Below are positions 7,322 to 16,959 of a stretch of DNA of 64,000 nt, in pieces (the first letter of the stretch is position 1; every line of letters begins with the position of its first letter). Made by a program: the position numbers and the translations under genes. This stretch comes from Chryseobacterium antibioticum (GTDB lineage: Bacteria > Bacteroidota > Bacteroidia > Flavobacteriales > Weeksellaceae), in assembly GCF_012927325.1 (NCBI RefSeq), contig NZ_JABBGI010000012.1, forward strand, positions 90,254-154,253, in the 5' to 3' direction. The notes under the pieces were generated by a model. The model had not been told where the DNA came from. It was given only the letters and a program-made list of their open reading frames with translations, and made no database searches.

Positions 7322-10300
7322 ATGCAAAATTCTTATACAGTAATCAATGCTTCAGCAGGCTCGGGGAAAACATATGCCCTTGTCCAGAGGCTTCTGATGA
7401 TCTGTCTCCGCTATCCTAATCAGCAGCAGTCGATCAGGAATATTCTCGCGCTTACTTTTACAAACAAAGCAGCCAATGAGATGAAGGAAAGAATTTTGAC
7501 GTGGCTTGGGAATTTTTCTGCGGAGAATTTCGCAGAGAATGGAGATCTGAAAAATATTCAGAAAGCATTTGAAGCTGACGGTTTAAGAATTACGATTGAC
7601 GAACTTCATATCCGTTCTAAAAAACTTCTGGACTACGTCCTTCACAATTATTCAACCCTGAATATCGGAACGATTGATCGTTTCAACTCAAGATTGGTGA
7701 GAAGCTTTTCCTATGAGCTTGGTTTAGCTAAAAATTTCAATCTCGAAATCGACGCTGAACCGTTTCTTATCGAAGCGGTAGATAAAATGCTTGACCAGAT
7801 TGGCGAAAATGACAACATCTCCAATTCTTTCATGGATTATGTGGACTACAGTCTGGAAAACAATGAGAGAATTAACCTCAACAAGAACCTTTATGATTCT
7901 GCAAAAGAGTTTGTAAAAGATATTCATTATGAACATCTGAAAAGCAACAAGAGCTTTGACGATACGAATTATGAGAACATAAAAAATACACTCAGAAAAG
8001 AAATCGTACAGAATAAAAAACAGTCTGCAGATATTGCTGCCCAATCTGTTGAGCTCTTCCGGTCCAGAAATATTGAGATCGAAGATTTTGCTCAGGGCAA
8101 AAATGGAATTGGTGGATTTTTCACGAAAGTTCAGGATTTTTACAGCCAGAAAAGACCCGGATTTCCGTTTCCTACCACACAGGAAGAATCTGTCGTCAAT
8201 AATTACAGAAAGGGAGCTTCTTCAAAATCAAAAAACAAGGAACCTGAAATCTTTGAAATCCTCGACCAGCTTCTTGACAACAGGATGCAGCTGATCCTTT
8301 TATATATTGAAACCCAAAAGAAAGAAAAAATTCTATCTGCACTTCTTCCTTTAAAGGTGAACAAAGATATTCAGGATGAATTAAAAAAAATTGAAGAGGA
8401 AAATGATCTGGTTCTGCTTTCAAAATTTAACATCCTGATCAACGAGAATCTTAAAAATGAACCGTCCGCTTTTATTTATGAGAAGGTAGGTTCACAGTTT
8501 CAGCATTTTTTCTTTGATGAATTTCAGGATACTTCTGAATTGCAGTGGCAAAATTTTGTTCCGCTGAGAGACCACAGTGTTTCTTCGGAGAATACTTCCT
8601 TTACTTTGGTAGGTGACCCTAAACAGAGTATTTACAGATTCCGTGGCGGGGAGAGTAAACTGATGCTGGATATCATTAATAAAAAAGAATTTTCTCCCAA
8701 GCAAGCTACTCTATTTGTTTTGAAAGACAACTGGAGAAGTGCGAAAAATATTGTTCAGTTCAATAATGAGCTGTACCGCTATCATTCGCAGGATCTGGAG
8801 GAAGAACATCGGAATATTTTTGGTGAGGATGCTGAACAGAACCCAAGATCCCAGATCGAAGGACGTGTGAAAGTGAGTCTTATTGAAAATCTCACCAATG
8901 ATGATTTTTATAATGATACTTCTGAAAAAATGCGGAATGATATCCAGGAAAGCCTGGATAATGGTTTTAAATTTTCTGACATTACGATTTTATGCCGTGG
9001 TAATTTTGATATTTTCAGCTATTCTCAAAAGCTGGGAAATCTGAAGGTGAAGTACCGCGGAGAAGAAACAAATATCAAAACAATTTCCGATAAAGGTCTG
9101 ACCCTTGAACTCTCCAATACATTAAAAGCGGTCATTGAATTTCTACGCTGGGAAATTAATCCCAAAAACAAACCGAATCTGATCATGATGATGTATTATC
9201 TGAATACCCTGGGCAGAATCAAAATGACAGATTTTACGTTGGAAATGAAAGAAATTCTCGAGATAGAAACACACGAGGAAATTCTTCAGTTTCTCCAAAA
9301 TACCTATTCCCTGAAACTGAAACAGGAAAATTTCCCGAGATTCAACCTGTATAATTTTGTGGAATATTATATCAATGAATTTGCAGTAGAAAACAAAGAA
9401 ACAGATTTCCTTCTGAACTTTCTGGAAATGCTTTTCAACTTCACCCAGAACGCCGGAGCCAGCACAAAAGAATTTTTAAAATACTGGGACGAGGAAGCGT
9501 CCGGTTATACAATTCAGGCCTCAGAAAATATTGATGCTGTCCAGATTATGACGATTCACAAATCGAAAGGACTGGAATTCCCCATCGTATTTATTCCCAT
9601 GATGAATAAAAACAGGGACAGTGAGTTTACCAATTGGTTTGACACCAATAACGATGATGCTTTAAAATCAGTCAACATCAATCAGTTCAGTAAAAACCTT
9701 GAAGTCTATGATGTGGAAATCGAGGCATTTAATAAAAAGAATTCCTATAAAAATCTGATCGACAGATTGTGTCTTCAGTACGTGGCTACGACACGCCCTG
9801 TAGAACAGTTATTTTTCTATCTTCAGAAAGCTAATAAGACATCCAATAATCTTGAGCTACTTGAATTTTTTAACGGAAAAAATAACGAAGGGGCTGATGA
9901 ATTTGATCTGTATGAAGTACGTCCTGAGATGCTGAAAAAGCATTCAAAGGATAAAACATCATTATTTAAAACGAAGGATATTCAAAACCTTAAAAATAGT
10001 AATGAAAACAGATCTTCGATTAAAATTGCCACTCCATCCAAAAACTATCAGGTACGGAATGAGAAGGTAAGAATCGGGCTTTTCGTCCATGAATTATTAT
10101 CAAAAATCAATACAGAAAAAGATATTGCCCGAGTTCTGGAAAGTTATGTTCTGGAGGGACAAATCACCTGGGAAGAAAAAAATGAGATCCAGGAAACTCT
10201 GGTTCAGATCATTCAGAAACATGCGGAGTTCTTTGATGAAAAATGGGAAGTGATCAATGAAAAAGATATCATGATCTCTGAAAGAGGACAGAGCCATATT

Positions 10301-10462
10301 TTCAGACCGGACCGTATTCTGAAAGGAGAAGAAGGATATATTATCGTTGATTTTAAAACCGGTGAACAGACAGAAAAAAACGAACTTCAGATTGAAAGGT
10401 ATAAAAATATCCTTGAAGGTTTGGGCCGAAAGGTTTTAAAGACACAGCTTATCTATTTATAA
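7322..10462 (+). CDS. AddA-like UvrD/Rep helicase with C-terminal RecB-type nuclease domain
   Basis: 1046 residues. A superfamily 1A helicase carrying a nuclease, as in AddA, for double-strand-break end resection in the cytoplasm. Visible motifs: Walker A NASAGSGKTYAL (residues 9-20), motif Ia ALTFTNKAANEMKERI, motif II FFDEFQDTSELQW (about 398-410), motif III VGDPKQSIYRFRGG, motif V IMTIHKSKGLEFPIVFIP, motif VI QYVATTRPVEQLFFY. The C-terminus has FRPDRILKGEEGYIIVDFKTG, the PD-(D/E)xK core, then an ERYKNIL segment resembling the QxxxY motif. The AddB partner is not adjacent: the left neighbours are the secreted paralogues and the right neighbour is vgrG. Confidence 0.88.
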   Translation: MQNSYTVINASAGSGKTYALVQRLLMICLRYPNQQQSIRNILALTFTNKAANEMKERILTWLGNFSAENFAENGDLKNIQKAFEADGLRITIDELHIRSKKLLDYVLHNYSTLNIGTIDRFNSRLVRSFSYELGLAKNFNLEIDAEPFLIEAVDKMLDQIGENDNISNSFMDYVDYSLENNERINLNKNLYDSAKEFVKDIHYEHLKSNKSFDDTNYENIKNTLRKEIVQNKKQSADIAAQSVELFRSRNIEIEDFAQGKNGIGGFFTKVQDFYSQKRPGFPFPTTQEESVVNNYRKGASSKSKNKEPEIFEILDQLLDNRMQLILLYIETQKKEKILSALLPLKVNKDIQDELKKIEEENDLVLLSKFNILINENLKNEPSAFIYEKVGSQFQHFFFDEFQDTSELQWQNFVPLRDHSVSSENTSFTLVGDPKQSIYRFRGGESKLMLDIINKKEFSPKQATLFVLKDNWRSAKNIVQFNNELYRYHSQDLEEEHRNIFGEDAEQNPRSQIEGRVKVSLIENLTNDDFYNDTSEKMRNDIQESLDNGFKFSDITILCRGNFDIFSYSQKLGNLKVKYRGEETNIKTISDKGLTLELSNTLKAVIEFLRWEINPKNKPNLIMMMYYLNTLGRIKMTDFTLEMKEILEIETHEEILQFLQNTYSLKLKQENFPRFNLYNFVEYYINEFAVENKETDFLLNFLEMLFNFTQNAGASTKEFLKYWDEEASGYTIQASENIDAVQIMTIHKSKGLEFPIVFIPMMNKNRDSEFTNWFDTNNDDALKSVNINQFSKNLEVYDVEIEAFNKKNSYKNLIDRLCLQYVATTRPVEQLFFYLQKANKTSNNLELLEFFNGKNNEGADEFDLYEVRPEMLKKHSKDKTSLFKTKDIQNLKNSNENRSSIKIATPSKNYQVRNEKVRIGLFVHELLSKINTEKDIARVLESYVLEGQITWEEKNEIQETLVQIIQKHAEFFDEKWEVINEKDIMISERGQSHIFRPDRILKGEEGYIIVDFKTGEQTEKNELQIERYKNILEGLGRKVLKTQLIYL

Positions 10463-10802
10463 TTTCCAATTACTTTTTTCAAAATGACATCTTAGAAACC
10501 ATCTCCTTTGATCATTTTCAATACTCTCTGAGCTCATTTTGACGGTTAAAAGTTTATAAATATCATTCTTAGTTATAGGGATGATATTTACATTTCACTC
10601 ACAAACCGCTCAAAAACACGGAATTATTTTCTATTGTACTCCAGATAATTCATAAAGTTATCAAGTGATCTCCTTTAGCTAATTATCAGATTTTTCATGT
10701 ACTCATGTCGTACTTCTACTACAATTTTTAAATTTTAACAGTCTATTTAACCAATTAATCTAAAACATTTCTAATTTTAGTGACATAATCACAAAAAAAC
10801 TA
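10463..10802. other. 340-bp intergenic stretch before the T6SS island
   Basis: No open frame of note. It holds a 9-bp inverted repeat (AAATATCAT 10558-10566, ATGATATTT 10581-10589) with a 14-nt loop but no T-tract. AT-rich sequence such as TAATTTTAG (10772-10780) lies before vgrG, without a convincing -33 partner. The region probably holds the vgrG promoter. Confidence 0.4.
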
Positions 10803-12731
10803 ATGATGAAAAAGAAGGCTACCAATGCAGATAAAATTGCTGAGAATCATATCGCTGGTGTACAGCGTGTGGTAAAGCTAGATATTGTTATTGAAGGTAA
10901 GATCATCAGACATTTCAAGCATTTCCGCTTACAGCAAAGCATACGAAAACACCATCATTTCGAACTTACACTCGCTCATGACACTCTGGGAGATCATCAG
11001 GATTACAATCTGGAAGAAGCTCAACAGTTTTTAGGAAAACGTTTAACTGTTGTTTTTAAATATAAAGATGCGGAAAATGAGAGCCCTGAAAGAACTTTTG
11101 TGGGACTTATCACCCAGGTCGCATTCAGCCAGGAAGAAATGAGTCTGGGAAATATTGTCCTGAAAGGTAAAAGCCCGACGATTCTGATGGATTCTGCTCC
11201 CCATACCCAAAGCTTTGGAGGGGATCAGTCAGTCAATACATCCATTATTGCTGACAGAGTGATCAAGGAAGCTTTAGGCTCCGGCAAGTATGATTTCAAA
11301 GTAGACTCAAAAAATCAAAGCTATATCAATTACAGCGCCCAGTACAAGGAAACGCATTATAACTATCTGGCAAGACTGGCGGAAACCTATGGAGAACAGT
11401 TCTATTATGACGGTGAAGTTCTTCACTTTGGGAAACTGCCACCAGGAGAGCAACCCATCAAGCTTATTTACGGAAGTAACGTAAGTGACATCTGTATTGA
11501 ACTGAAAGCAGTGCATACAAAACCCGAATTTTACGGATACAACAGCAGCAAACATGAAAAGCTGCTTAGCTCAAAAGCCAATATCAAACATTTGGGACAG
11601 CTTGCATCAAAGGCTTATGAACTTAATGACAGTATATATAAAACCAGATCACTGAATCCTTCCCCTGTGAATGCAAACATGTCTTTAAATGTAGATGATG
11701 CCCAGCAAAGTGCGGCAGGAAGTGCTGCTGTAGAAGTTTTTACGGTTTCTGGAAATACGACGGTTCCTTTTCTGCATCCCGGTTGTATTGCAGACATCGA
11801 AATGAGAAAACCGAACACCAACCAAACGTCTTATTTCACTAAACTTATGATCACAGAAGTTTCCCATGAAGTGAATACGCGGGGATACTATAGCGGATCA
11901 TTTGAAGCAATTGCAGAAGGAACAGGATATATTCCCACTCCGGAATTTACGCATCCACAGGCAGAGCCCCAAATCGCCACTGTGATTTCCAATACCGATC
12001 CCCTGAACCAGGGACGGATACAGGTGCAATTTGACTGGCAGCTACATGACACCACCCATTTCATCCGAATGATGAGCCCTGACGCAGGAGGAACTGATGC
12101 TATTACCCAAAACAGAGGTTTTGTAGCCGTTCCGGAAGTCGGAGATCAGGTTATGGTAGGTTTTGAATACCATCATCCGGATTTTCCTTTTGCTATGGGA
12201 GGAATGTTCCATGGAGCTGTAGGCTTAGGCGGGGGTGTCAATAACCATATCAAATCGATACAAACCCGCAGCGGAAATAAAGTAATATTCAATGATGCCG
12301 AAGGGAGTATTTTTATTGAGGACCCGAGTGGAAACACTTACTTTATGGACGGAAAAGGAAATATTGCTGTAAACGCACCGAAAGATATGACTTTCACTGC
12401 CGGTAACAATATCAAGATGACCGCAGGACATGACATCACTTCTATTGCAGGAAACAGCATGTTCTCCACAGCTAACGTAAATATTGTTTCCAATGCAGGA
12501 GTAAACATGATTGATACTGCAGGGAAAGATCTTATGCAGACCGCCACCGGAAACATTCACGAATCTTCTGATATGAGAACGGAAATTTCCGAAAACGAAA
12601 GAAATATTCAGGCTAAGAAAAGTGACTCTTATGCTGAAAAGGTAACGGTTGTAAGCACGAAAGAGAATATGATTTTACAAAGTGAAAAAACAGTAAAATC
12701 ACAAAGCGGCGAACAGGGCAACACCCACTAA
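10803..12731 (+). CDS. vgrG: VgrG-family type VI secretion spike protein
   Basis: 642 residues. VgrG trimers form the tip of the T6SS needle and carry cargo. The N-terminal gp27-like part runs to about residue 340 (VVKLDIVIEGKIIRHFKHF, FELTLAHDTLGD, and ETHYNYLARLAETYGEQFYY, the typical 'FLxRLxEEEG' equivalent). A gp5-type OB-fold follows (ATVISNTDPLNQGRIQVQFD, GDQVMVGFEYHHPDFPFAMG). The C-terminal 120 residues are a repetitive beta-helix needle (IKMTAGHDITSIAGNS). This is the Bacteroidota (T6SS-iii) form. No sheath, baseplate or membrane-complex gene is in the window, so this is a cargo island served by apparatus genes elsewhere. Confidence 0.9.
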   Translation: MMKKKATNADKIAENHIAGVQRVVKLDIVIEGKIIRHFKHFRLQQSIRKHHHFELTLAHDTLGDHQDYNLEEAQQFLGKRLTVVFKYKDAENESPERTFVGLITQVAFSQEEMSLGNIVLKGKSPTILMDSAPHTQSFGGDQSVNTSIIADRVIKEALGSGKYDFKVDSKNQSYINYSAQYKETHYNYLARLAETYGEQFYYDGEVLHFGKLPPGEQPIKLIYGSNVSDICIELKAVHTKPEFYGYNSSKHEKLLSSKANIKHLGQLASKAYELNDSIYKTRSLNPSPVNANMSLNVDDAQQSAAGSAAVEVFTVSGNTTVPFLHPGCIADIEMRKPNTNQTSYFTKLMITEVSHEVNTRGYYSGSFEAIAEGTGYIPTPEFTHPQAEPQIATVISNTDPLNQGRIQVQFDWQLHDTTHFIRMMSPDAGGTDAITQNRGFVAVPEVGDQVMVGFEYHHPDFPFAMGGMFHGAVGLGGGVNNHIKSIQTRSGNKVIFNDAEGSIFIEDPSGNTYFMDGKGNIAVNAPKDMTFTAGNNIKMTAGHDITSIAGNSMFSTANVNIVSNAGVNMIDTAGKDLMQTATGNIHESSDMRTEISENERNIQAKKSDSYAEKVTVVSTKENMILQSEKTVKSQSGEQGNTH

Positions 12732-12741
12732 AAGTCTTGAT

Positions 12742-14076
12742 ATGGCCATTGTAAAAAAAGCAAACAATATCAACGTACAGGTTACGAATAATTACACCTC
12801 TCTAAGCAAGGTTTCTCACGAGGAATCCGGAGAAGTGATTATTAAAGCAACAAAACAGAATCTTGAACTTTCTAGCCAAAGAAGAGCGATTTTACAAGGC
12901 CATGGAAGAGAATCCGCTGGAGAAGATAAAGCTCCACTTCGAGTATTGAACGTTGAGGGTCCTTTTGATGATAAGGAGATGAAAGTTTCTTTAATGGAAA
13001 AAGATAAATGGTATACATTTAAAGCGACTCAATTTAATAGAAAAGCAGAAGAAAAGGAGTTAAAGGAATTAAAGTGGGCGCGTCAATATGATGACGGTAA
13101 AATAGTTGAAACCACAGATTCTGGAGCTAAAGGGTCTAAAAACATATTCTTCATGGTTAAATCCACTACTCAGGCATCTAAAATAAGAATTTACGCCTAT
13201 TTTAAAAAAGCCAATAAAAATGTAAGTGCTGAGGCTAAAATTGTGCAGCAAGAAATTATTTTGATAGTGGGAACGGAGCAGCACTCTGCAAACTATGGAA
13301 ATAAAATGATGTTTCCAGCGCAGGCGGTTAGAGAAATTAGACAAAATTATTCCGCATATAAATATCTAACAATACTTATGTTTACAGATGGCTATAATTC
13401 AGAAGAACTTTCGAATCCTGAAAATAGTGCCAAAGCATTTAATGCCAATGTAAACTTTAAGAAAATTAATACTGTCACAGACCTCATAAATTATTTTAAC
13501 AAAGGCGACTCTAAAGTCATTCGAGGAAATGTGAAAATATCAACTATCAAAGTATTTGCACATGGGCTCCCAAGCATTTTTGACTTTGGTTTAGATGGTA
13601 AAAACCAACTAACACAAAGATTTGAAATTAAACATATTTCCGAAATAAAGAAAGAGTCATTTGTATCTAGTCCCATAATATATTCCTTTGCTTGTAGAAC
13701 AGGAAATTTAGATAATAGACCCGAAGCATCAAAAAAAGGGTATACTTATGATTCAAATTGGATAGAACTAGTGAAACCGCAGGAAAGTTTAGCTCAAAAA
13801 TTAGCAGATTATTTTAATGCAACTGTGTATGCTTATATCAAAAGGTCAGAATATAAATCAACTTGGGATGATAAAGGTAATAAAGCCTATAAGAATAAGT
13901 ACATACAAATTGAAGATGAAGACTTAAATGGAGAAGCATATCGTCCAAATCAATGGGATGAAGCATTATGGAATCCGCAAGGTGCTTATGCTCCACCAAC
14001 GGTTGGTACAACACCTACAGGACTTCCCTCGCAAGTATATAAATTTGAAAAAAATAAAAAAGCAGTTCCTAAATAA
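12742..14076 (+). CDS. Probable T6SS effector with caspase-fold (clan CD) His/Cys dyad
   Basis: 444 residues, 10 nt after vgrG. The N-terminal ~180 residues look like the carrier region of Flavobacteriia T6SS cargo (SGEVIIKATKQNLEL, LRVLNVEGPF, WYTFKATQF, LKWARQYDDGKI). From about residue 175 the protein changes: EIILIVGTEQHS, then STIKVFAHGL with His274-Gly275, then PIIYSFACRTGN with Cys318. A hydrophobic strand ending in His-Gly, and about 44 residues later a hydrophobic strand ending in Ala-Cys, is the clan CD cysteine-peptidase pattern (caspase, CHAT, C11, C25). The peptidase call is inference; a CHAT-like or DUF4347-like domain is possible. The toxin half is AT-richer than the carrier half. 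The next gene starts inside its stop codon and is its likely immunity gene. Confidence 0.6.
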   Translation: MAIVKKANNINVQVTNNYTSLSKVSHEESGEVIIKATKQNLELSSQRRAILQGHGRESAGEDKAPLRVLNVEGPFDDKEMKVSLMEKDKWYTFKATQFNRKAEEKELKELKWARQYDDGKIVETTDSGAKGSKNIFFMVKSTTQASKIRIYAYFKKANKNVSAEAKIVQQEIILIVGTEQHSANYGNKMMFPAQAVREIRQNYSAYKYLTILMFTDGYNSEELSNPENSAKAFNANVNFKKINTVTDLINYFNKGDSKVIRGNVKISTIKVFAHGLPSIFDFGLDGKNQLTQRFEIKHISEIKKESFVSSPIIYSFACRTGNLDNRPEASKKGYTYDSNWIELVKPQESLAQKLADYFNATVYAYIKRSEYKSTWDDKGNKAYKNKYIQIEDEDLNGEAYRPNQWDEALWNPQGAYAPPTVGTTPTGLPSQVYKFEKNKKAVPK

Positions 14077-14510
14077 TGAATATTATTAAAAGCATAGTGA
14101 TATGCATCCTTTGTTTTGTTTTAACAATTTTCCAGGCATATTGTGCGATGGGAGAGTATTCAAGTAATATTTCGTCTGCTTGTATAGATTGTTCTTTTCA
14201 TGTTGAATTAATTATACAGGCACTTATTACTGTTGCACCAATTTTCTTTATCCAAGTTATCTTTGATAGAATAAAATGGAGTAAATGGTTTAGCTTAATT
14301 GTGATTCTGGTATATTTAATAATTATGTGGTTTAAATATATAAATGTTGGCATATTTGAAACAAGAGAGGCGGATTGGAGTACGTTTTCAGAAAATGAAA
14401 TTAATATCGAAGTTTTATCAAAATCAACAATGCCAATAATTATATGTATTAGTCTTTATATTATCTTTTTTGTATTAATAAATAAAAAATTCACCAAAAA
14501 TTTTAAATAA
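14076..14510 (+). CDS. Four-helix membrane protein, candidate immunity protein
   Basis: 144 residues with hydrophobic segments at about 4-24, 44-63, 68-87 and 116-136, so an inner-membrane protein with four predicted spans and a basic C-terminus (NKKFTKNFK). No family recognised. Its ATG shares the A of the preceding TAA (TAATG), a strong translational link to the caspase-like effector, and the next effector starts 2 nt after it. Very AT-rich. Position and topology suggest immunity to the preceding effector; there is no motif evidence. Confidence 0.55.
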   Translation: MNIIKSIVICILCFVLTIFQAYCAMGEYSSNISSACIDCSFHVELIIQALITVAPIFFIQVIFDRIKWSKWFSLIVILVYLIIMWFKYINVGIFETREADWSTFSENEINIEVLSKSTMPIIICISLYIIFFVLINKKFTKNFK

Positions 14511-14512
14511 TC

Positions 14513-15604
14513 ATGGGTACATCAGCTGGAGTCAGTTTTGAAAAATTGCAAAATGGTAAATTAGAAGGTAATGTGATATATGGTTACTGGACAAACCTAA
14601 ATAATAAGCCCATTAAACGTGCTTATTTTGGTGATAAAGTCAGGTTTAACATCCTCCTTAGTCCATTTGTCTCAATTGGAGATTTATTATCGCTACAATT
14701 TTATGAAAAAGATTGGATGAATGACACAAGATTAGGTTCTGCCAAGAAAGTGAGCATTAGAGGTCTGTTAGTTCAATATGATTTTAAAATTCGTGAAGAT
14801 TGGGATAATATGATCGAAGGAACTGGTGAAAAGGGAGAAGAAATAGAAGCCTATTGTGAAGTTATCTATAAAGATAAAGCAGTTGACTTAGCCTATCAAG
14901 ATAATCAAGTATTAAAAGTATACAGGAAACATAAAGTATTATTTGTATTTTTTCATGGCGGTCCATTTGGAAGGGGACAAATAAAAGGTAAATCAAATGA
15001 TGATACAGGATATACTGGAGTAATTTATAATAATGTAATGAAGTATGCAAAATCTAAAGGTCATGAAGTTGTTGGAGCTATTATAGCACCCGCTGCAGTA
15101 GAAAAATATGGGGTATCAACAGGTTATGATTTTATAATTCAAAATTATCGTCCAGGTTATGAAATAATCATATATGGTTACAGTTATGGAGGTGATAATG
15201 CTGTTAACTTAGCAGAAAGAATAGATGCTTCTAATTTACCTGTCGACACCATGATTATAGTTGATAGCACTGATGGCCCATTGCATCAAATTTCAGTTGA
15301 TACTTCAGTCCCAGATAATGTTGGATATACATTAAATATTTATCAGACTAAAGCGTCGGGCGGCTCTAGTAAATCAGGGAAAAACAGTGATGACCCTAAT
15401 TCCAGCGAAGGGAGTTCAAGTGATGGGAGCTCAAATTCTCCGGCTTCCAGAGGGTATCCGCATACAGCAGAAGGAAGAAACAAAGTTGATAATATTAATG
15501 CAACCGCTCCAGATGTTACACATGGAAATATTCAACAAAAAAAATTCGATACAATAATTTCAATTTTTAAAAAGAGAATAGATGAGTACAAATACCCGAA
15601 ATAA
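14513..15604 (+). CDS. Alpha/beta-hydrolase (lipase-like) T6SS effector candidate
   Basis: 363 residues. The first ~135 residues are a beta-rich delivery-type region (MGTSAGVSFEKLQNGKLEGN). Then comes an alpha/beta-hydrolase core: VLFVFFHGGPFGRG (oxyanion-side strand with HGG), IIIYGYSYGGDNAV with the nucleophile elbow G-Y-S-Y-G and Ser224, MIIVDSTDGP with Asp251 or Asp254 as the acid, and DVTHGNIQ with His337. A Ser/Gly/Asn-rich low-complexity insert sits before the His (about 284-316). The complete triad suggests a lipase, phospholipase or esterase. No signal peptide, as expected for T6SS delivery. The following gene overlaps it by 23 nt. The substrate cannot be read from sequence. Confidence 0.65.
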   Translation: MGTSAGVSFEKLQNGKLEGNVIYGYWTNLNNKPIKRAYFGDKVRFNILLSPFVSIGDLLSLQFYEKDWMNDTRLGSAKKVSIRGLLVQYDFKIREDWDNMIEGTGEKGEEIEAYCEVIYKDKAVDLAYQDNQVLKVYRKHKVLFVFFHGGPFGRGQIKGKSNDDTGYTGVIYNNVMKYAKSKGHEVVGAIIAPAAVEKYGVSTGYDFIIQNYRPGYEIIIYGYSYGGDNAVNLAERIDASNLPVDTMIIVDSTDGPLHQISVDTSVPDNVGYTLNIYQTKASGGSSKSGKNSDDPNSSEGSSSDGSSNSPASRGYPHTAEGRNKVDNINATAPDVTHGNIQQKKFDTIISIFKKRIDEYKYPK

Positions 15605-15992
15605 AATCATGATTATAGTAATTTCATTAATAGCTTTAGGACTTGCATCATATTATTTAATATTTCCAACGATGATAAAGAATCTTTTTTCACTTACCAA
15701 TAAAGACATAAATAACGTAAATATAGAAGGGTATGTTTATGATCAAAATGAAAAAACTGTTGAAAATTACACCTTATACATTACAAATTATTATTATGAG
15801 GGTGGTGACGGTGAAAGCTATATGGGAGGAGAAAAAACGCCAATAATTACAAATGAAAGTGGGCATTATTCTATTCATTTTGATAAAAGCTGTAATGTTC
15901 AGATTGATAATGTAAAAGAGGGATTCAGCAAATTTCTTATTGTTCAGGATATTACAAAGCAAACGAATAAAATAGATTTTCATTTAAAATAA
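15582..15992 (+). CDS. Membrane-anchored small beta-sandwich protein, candidate immunity to the lipase-like effector
   Basis: 136 residues: one N-terminal membrane segment (about 9-29, IMIIVISLIALGLASYYLIF) and an extracytoplasmic domain that reads like a carboxypeptidase-regulatory or Ig-like sandwich (NIEGYVYDQNEKTVENYTLY, then ESGHYSIHFD). It starts inside the end of the lipase-like gene, indicating coupling. An immunity protein displayed in the periplasm fits an enzyme attacking membranes from that side. Function inferred from position only. Confidence 0.5.
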   Translation: MSTNTRNKIMIIVISLIALGLASYYLIFPTMIKNLFSLTNKDINNVNIEGYVYDQNEKTVENYTLYITNYYYEGGDGESYMGGEKTPIITNESGHYSIHFDKSCNVQIDNVKEGFSKFLIVQDITKQTNKIDFHLK

Positions 15993-16151
15993 TAATTATT
16001 ATTATTTAATAGCATATTCTTAATTTCCCCCACTATCCTTTAATTTGATGATAGTGAACTAATTATAATAATTTACAAAATATATGATTTAAACTTTTCA
16101 AGATCAAAAGCATAAAATAGCAACACAAAAATTGAAATTAAAAATTTAAAC

Positions 16152-16955
16152 ATGACCTCATCAGCACCAGATCTTTTCCCGACTTCTACCTATTCGGTGC
16201 AGGATCAATGCACTATAAAAATAGGGAGAGAGCAGCATGATGCTTTACTCTCCTACACCCTGTACATAGAACCCGGAAAAAAAGACAGTGAAGAAATAAT
16301 AATCAACAGATCGAATTTTAAGGTCAATGGCCAGAAAATAGACACCAAATTTCTTGAGGTATCCAACACCTATATGGATGCTCTGTTTCCTATAACCTGT
16401 AAAATAAACAAATACAGTTTTTCCATTGAAAACCTTGAGGAGATCAGAAAACGTATTCAAAAAGCAGACATCAGTATCTATGATATCTACAGTGGAGAAG
16501 GTATCGACCACATTCAAACGAATTTTTTTAGAGCCATTGAAACTGATGAAAAACTCACCCAGTTCATCAAACAGCTCCACTTTATCAAAATGCTGGAATA
16601 TGGCATGCAGAAGTTTAATCCTAAAAGGCAATACGAAACTTCGTGGAGAGTTTTACCCATTGGAACTTCGGAATGGAAAGGGGAAACCCAATATCAAAAA
16701 GAAAACAACACATTGTCTTTTGAACCTAAAATTGACAATGCCCAGGATATCATGAATGATCTGATCAGATACATTCATCAACATGATTATTACGTCAACT
16801 TCGACGAAGAACATCTCCCACTCTATGCAGACTTTCAGAACAACATCAGCTATACGGGTAAAACCGGAAGGATGGAAAAAGCAGAAACCCATGTTTGTAT
16901 TGAGGCAGAAAATAAATTTTATTACCAGCACACCATCACCATAGAAACAAAATAA
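16152..16955 (+). CDS. Hypothetical protein between effector modules (possible T6SS cargo adaptor)
   Basis: 267 residues with no signal peptide or membrane span. Reads as mixed alpha/beta: YSVQDQCTIKIGREQHDALL near the start, a long helical middle (LEEIRKRIQKADISIYDIY), and a C-terminus ending AENKFYYQHTITIETK. Not recognised as a named family. It begins a new transcriptional block after a 159-bp AT-rich gap and is 4 nt from the PAAR effector, so it may act in loading or stabilising that effector (inference). Its base composition is close to the core genome, unlike the immunity genes around it. Confidence 0.55.
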   Translation: MTSSAPDLFPTSTYSVQDQCTIKIGREQHDALLSYTLYIEPGKKDSEEIIINRSNFKVNGQKIDTKFLEVSNTYMDALFPITCKINKYSFSIENLEEIRKRIQKADISIYDIYSGEGIDHIQTNFFRAIETDEKLTQFIKQLHFIKMLEYGMQKFNPKRQYETSWRVLPIGTSEWKGETQYQKENNTLSFEPKIDNAQDIMNDLIRYIHQHDYYVNFDEEHLPLYADFQNNISYTGKTGRMEKAETHVCIEAENKFYYQHTITIETK

Positions 16956-16959
16956 GAAT

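Noticed and set aside
10558..10589. Terminator after the helicase gene
   Set aside because: 9-bp inverted repeat with a 14-nt loop and no T-tract; too weak to call.
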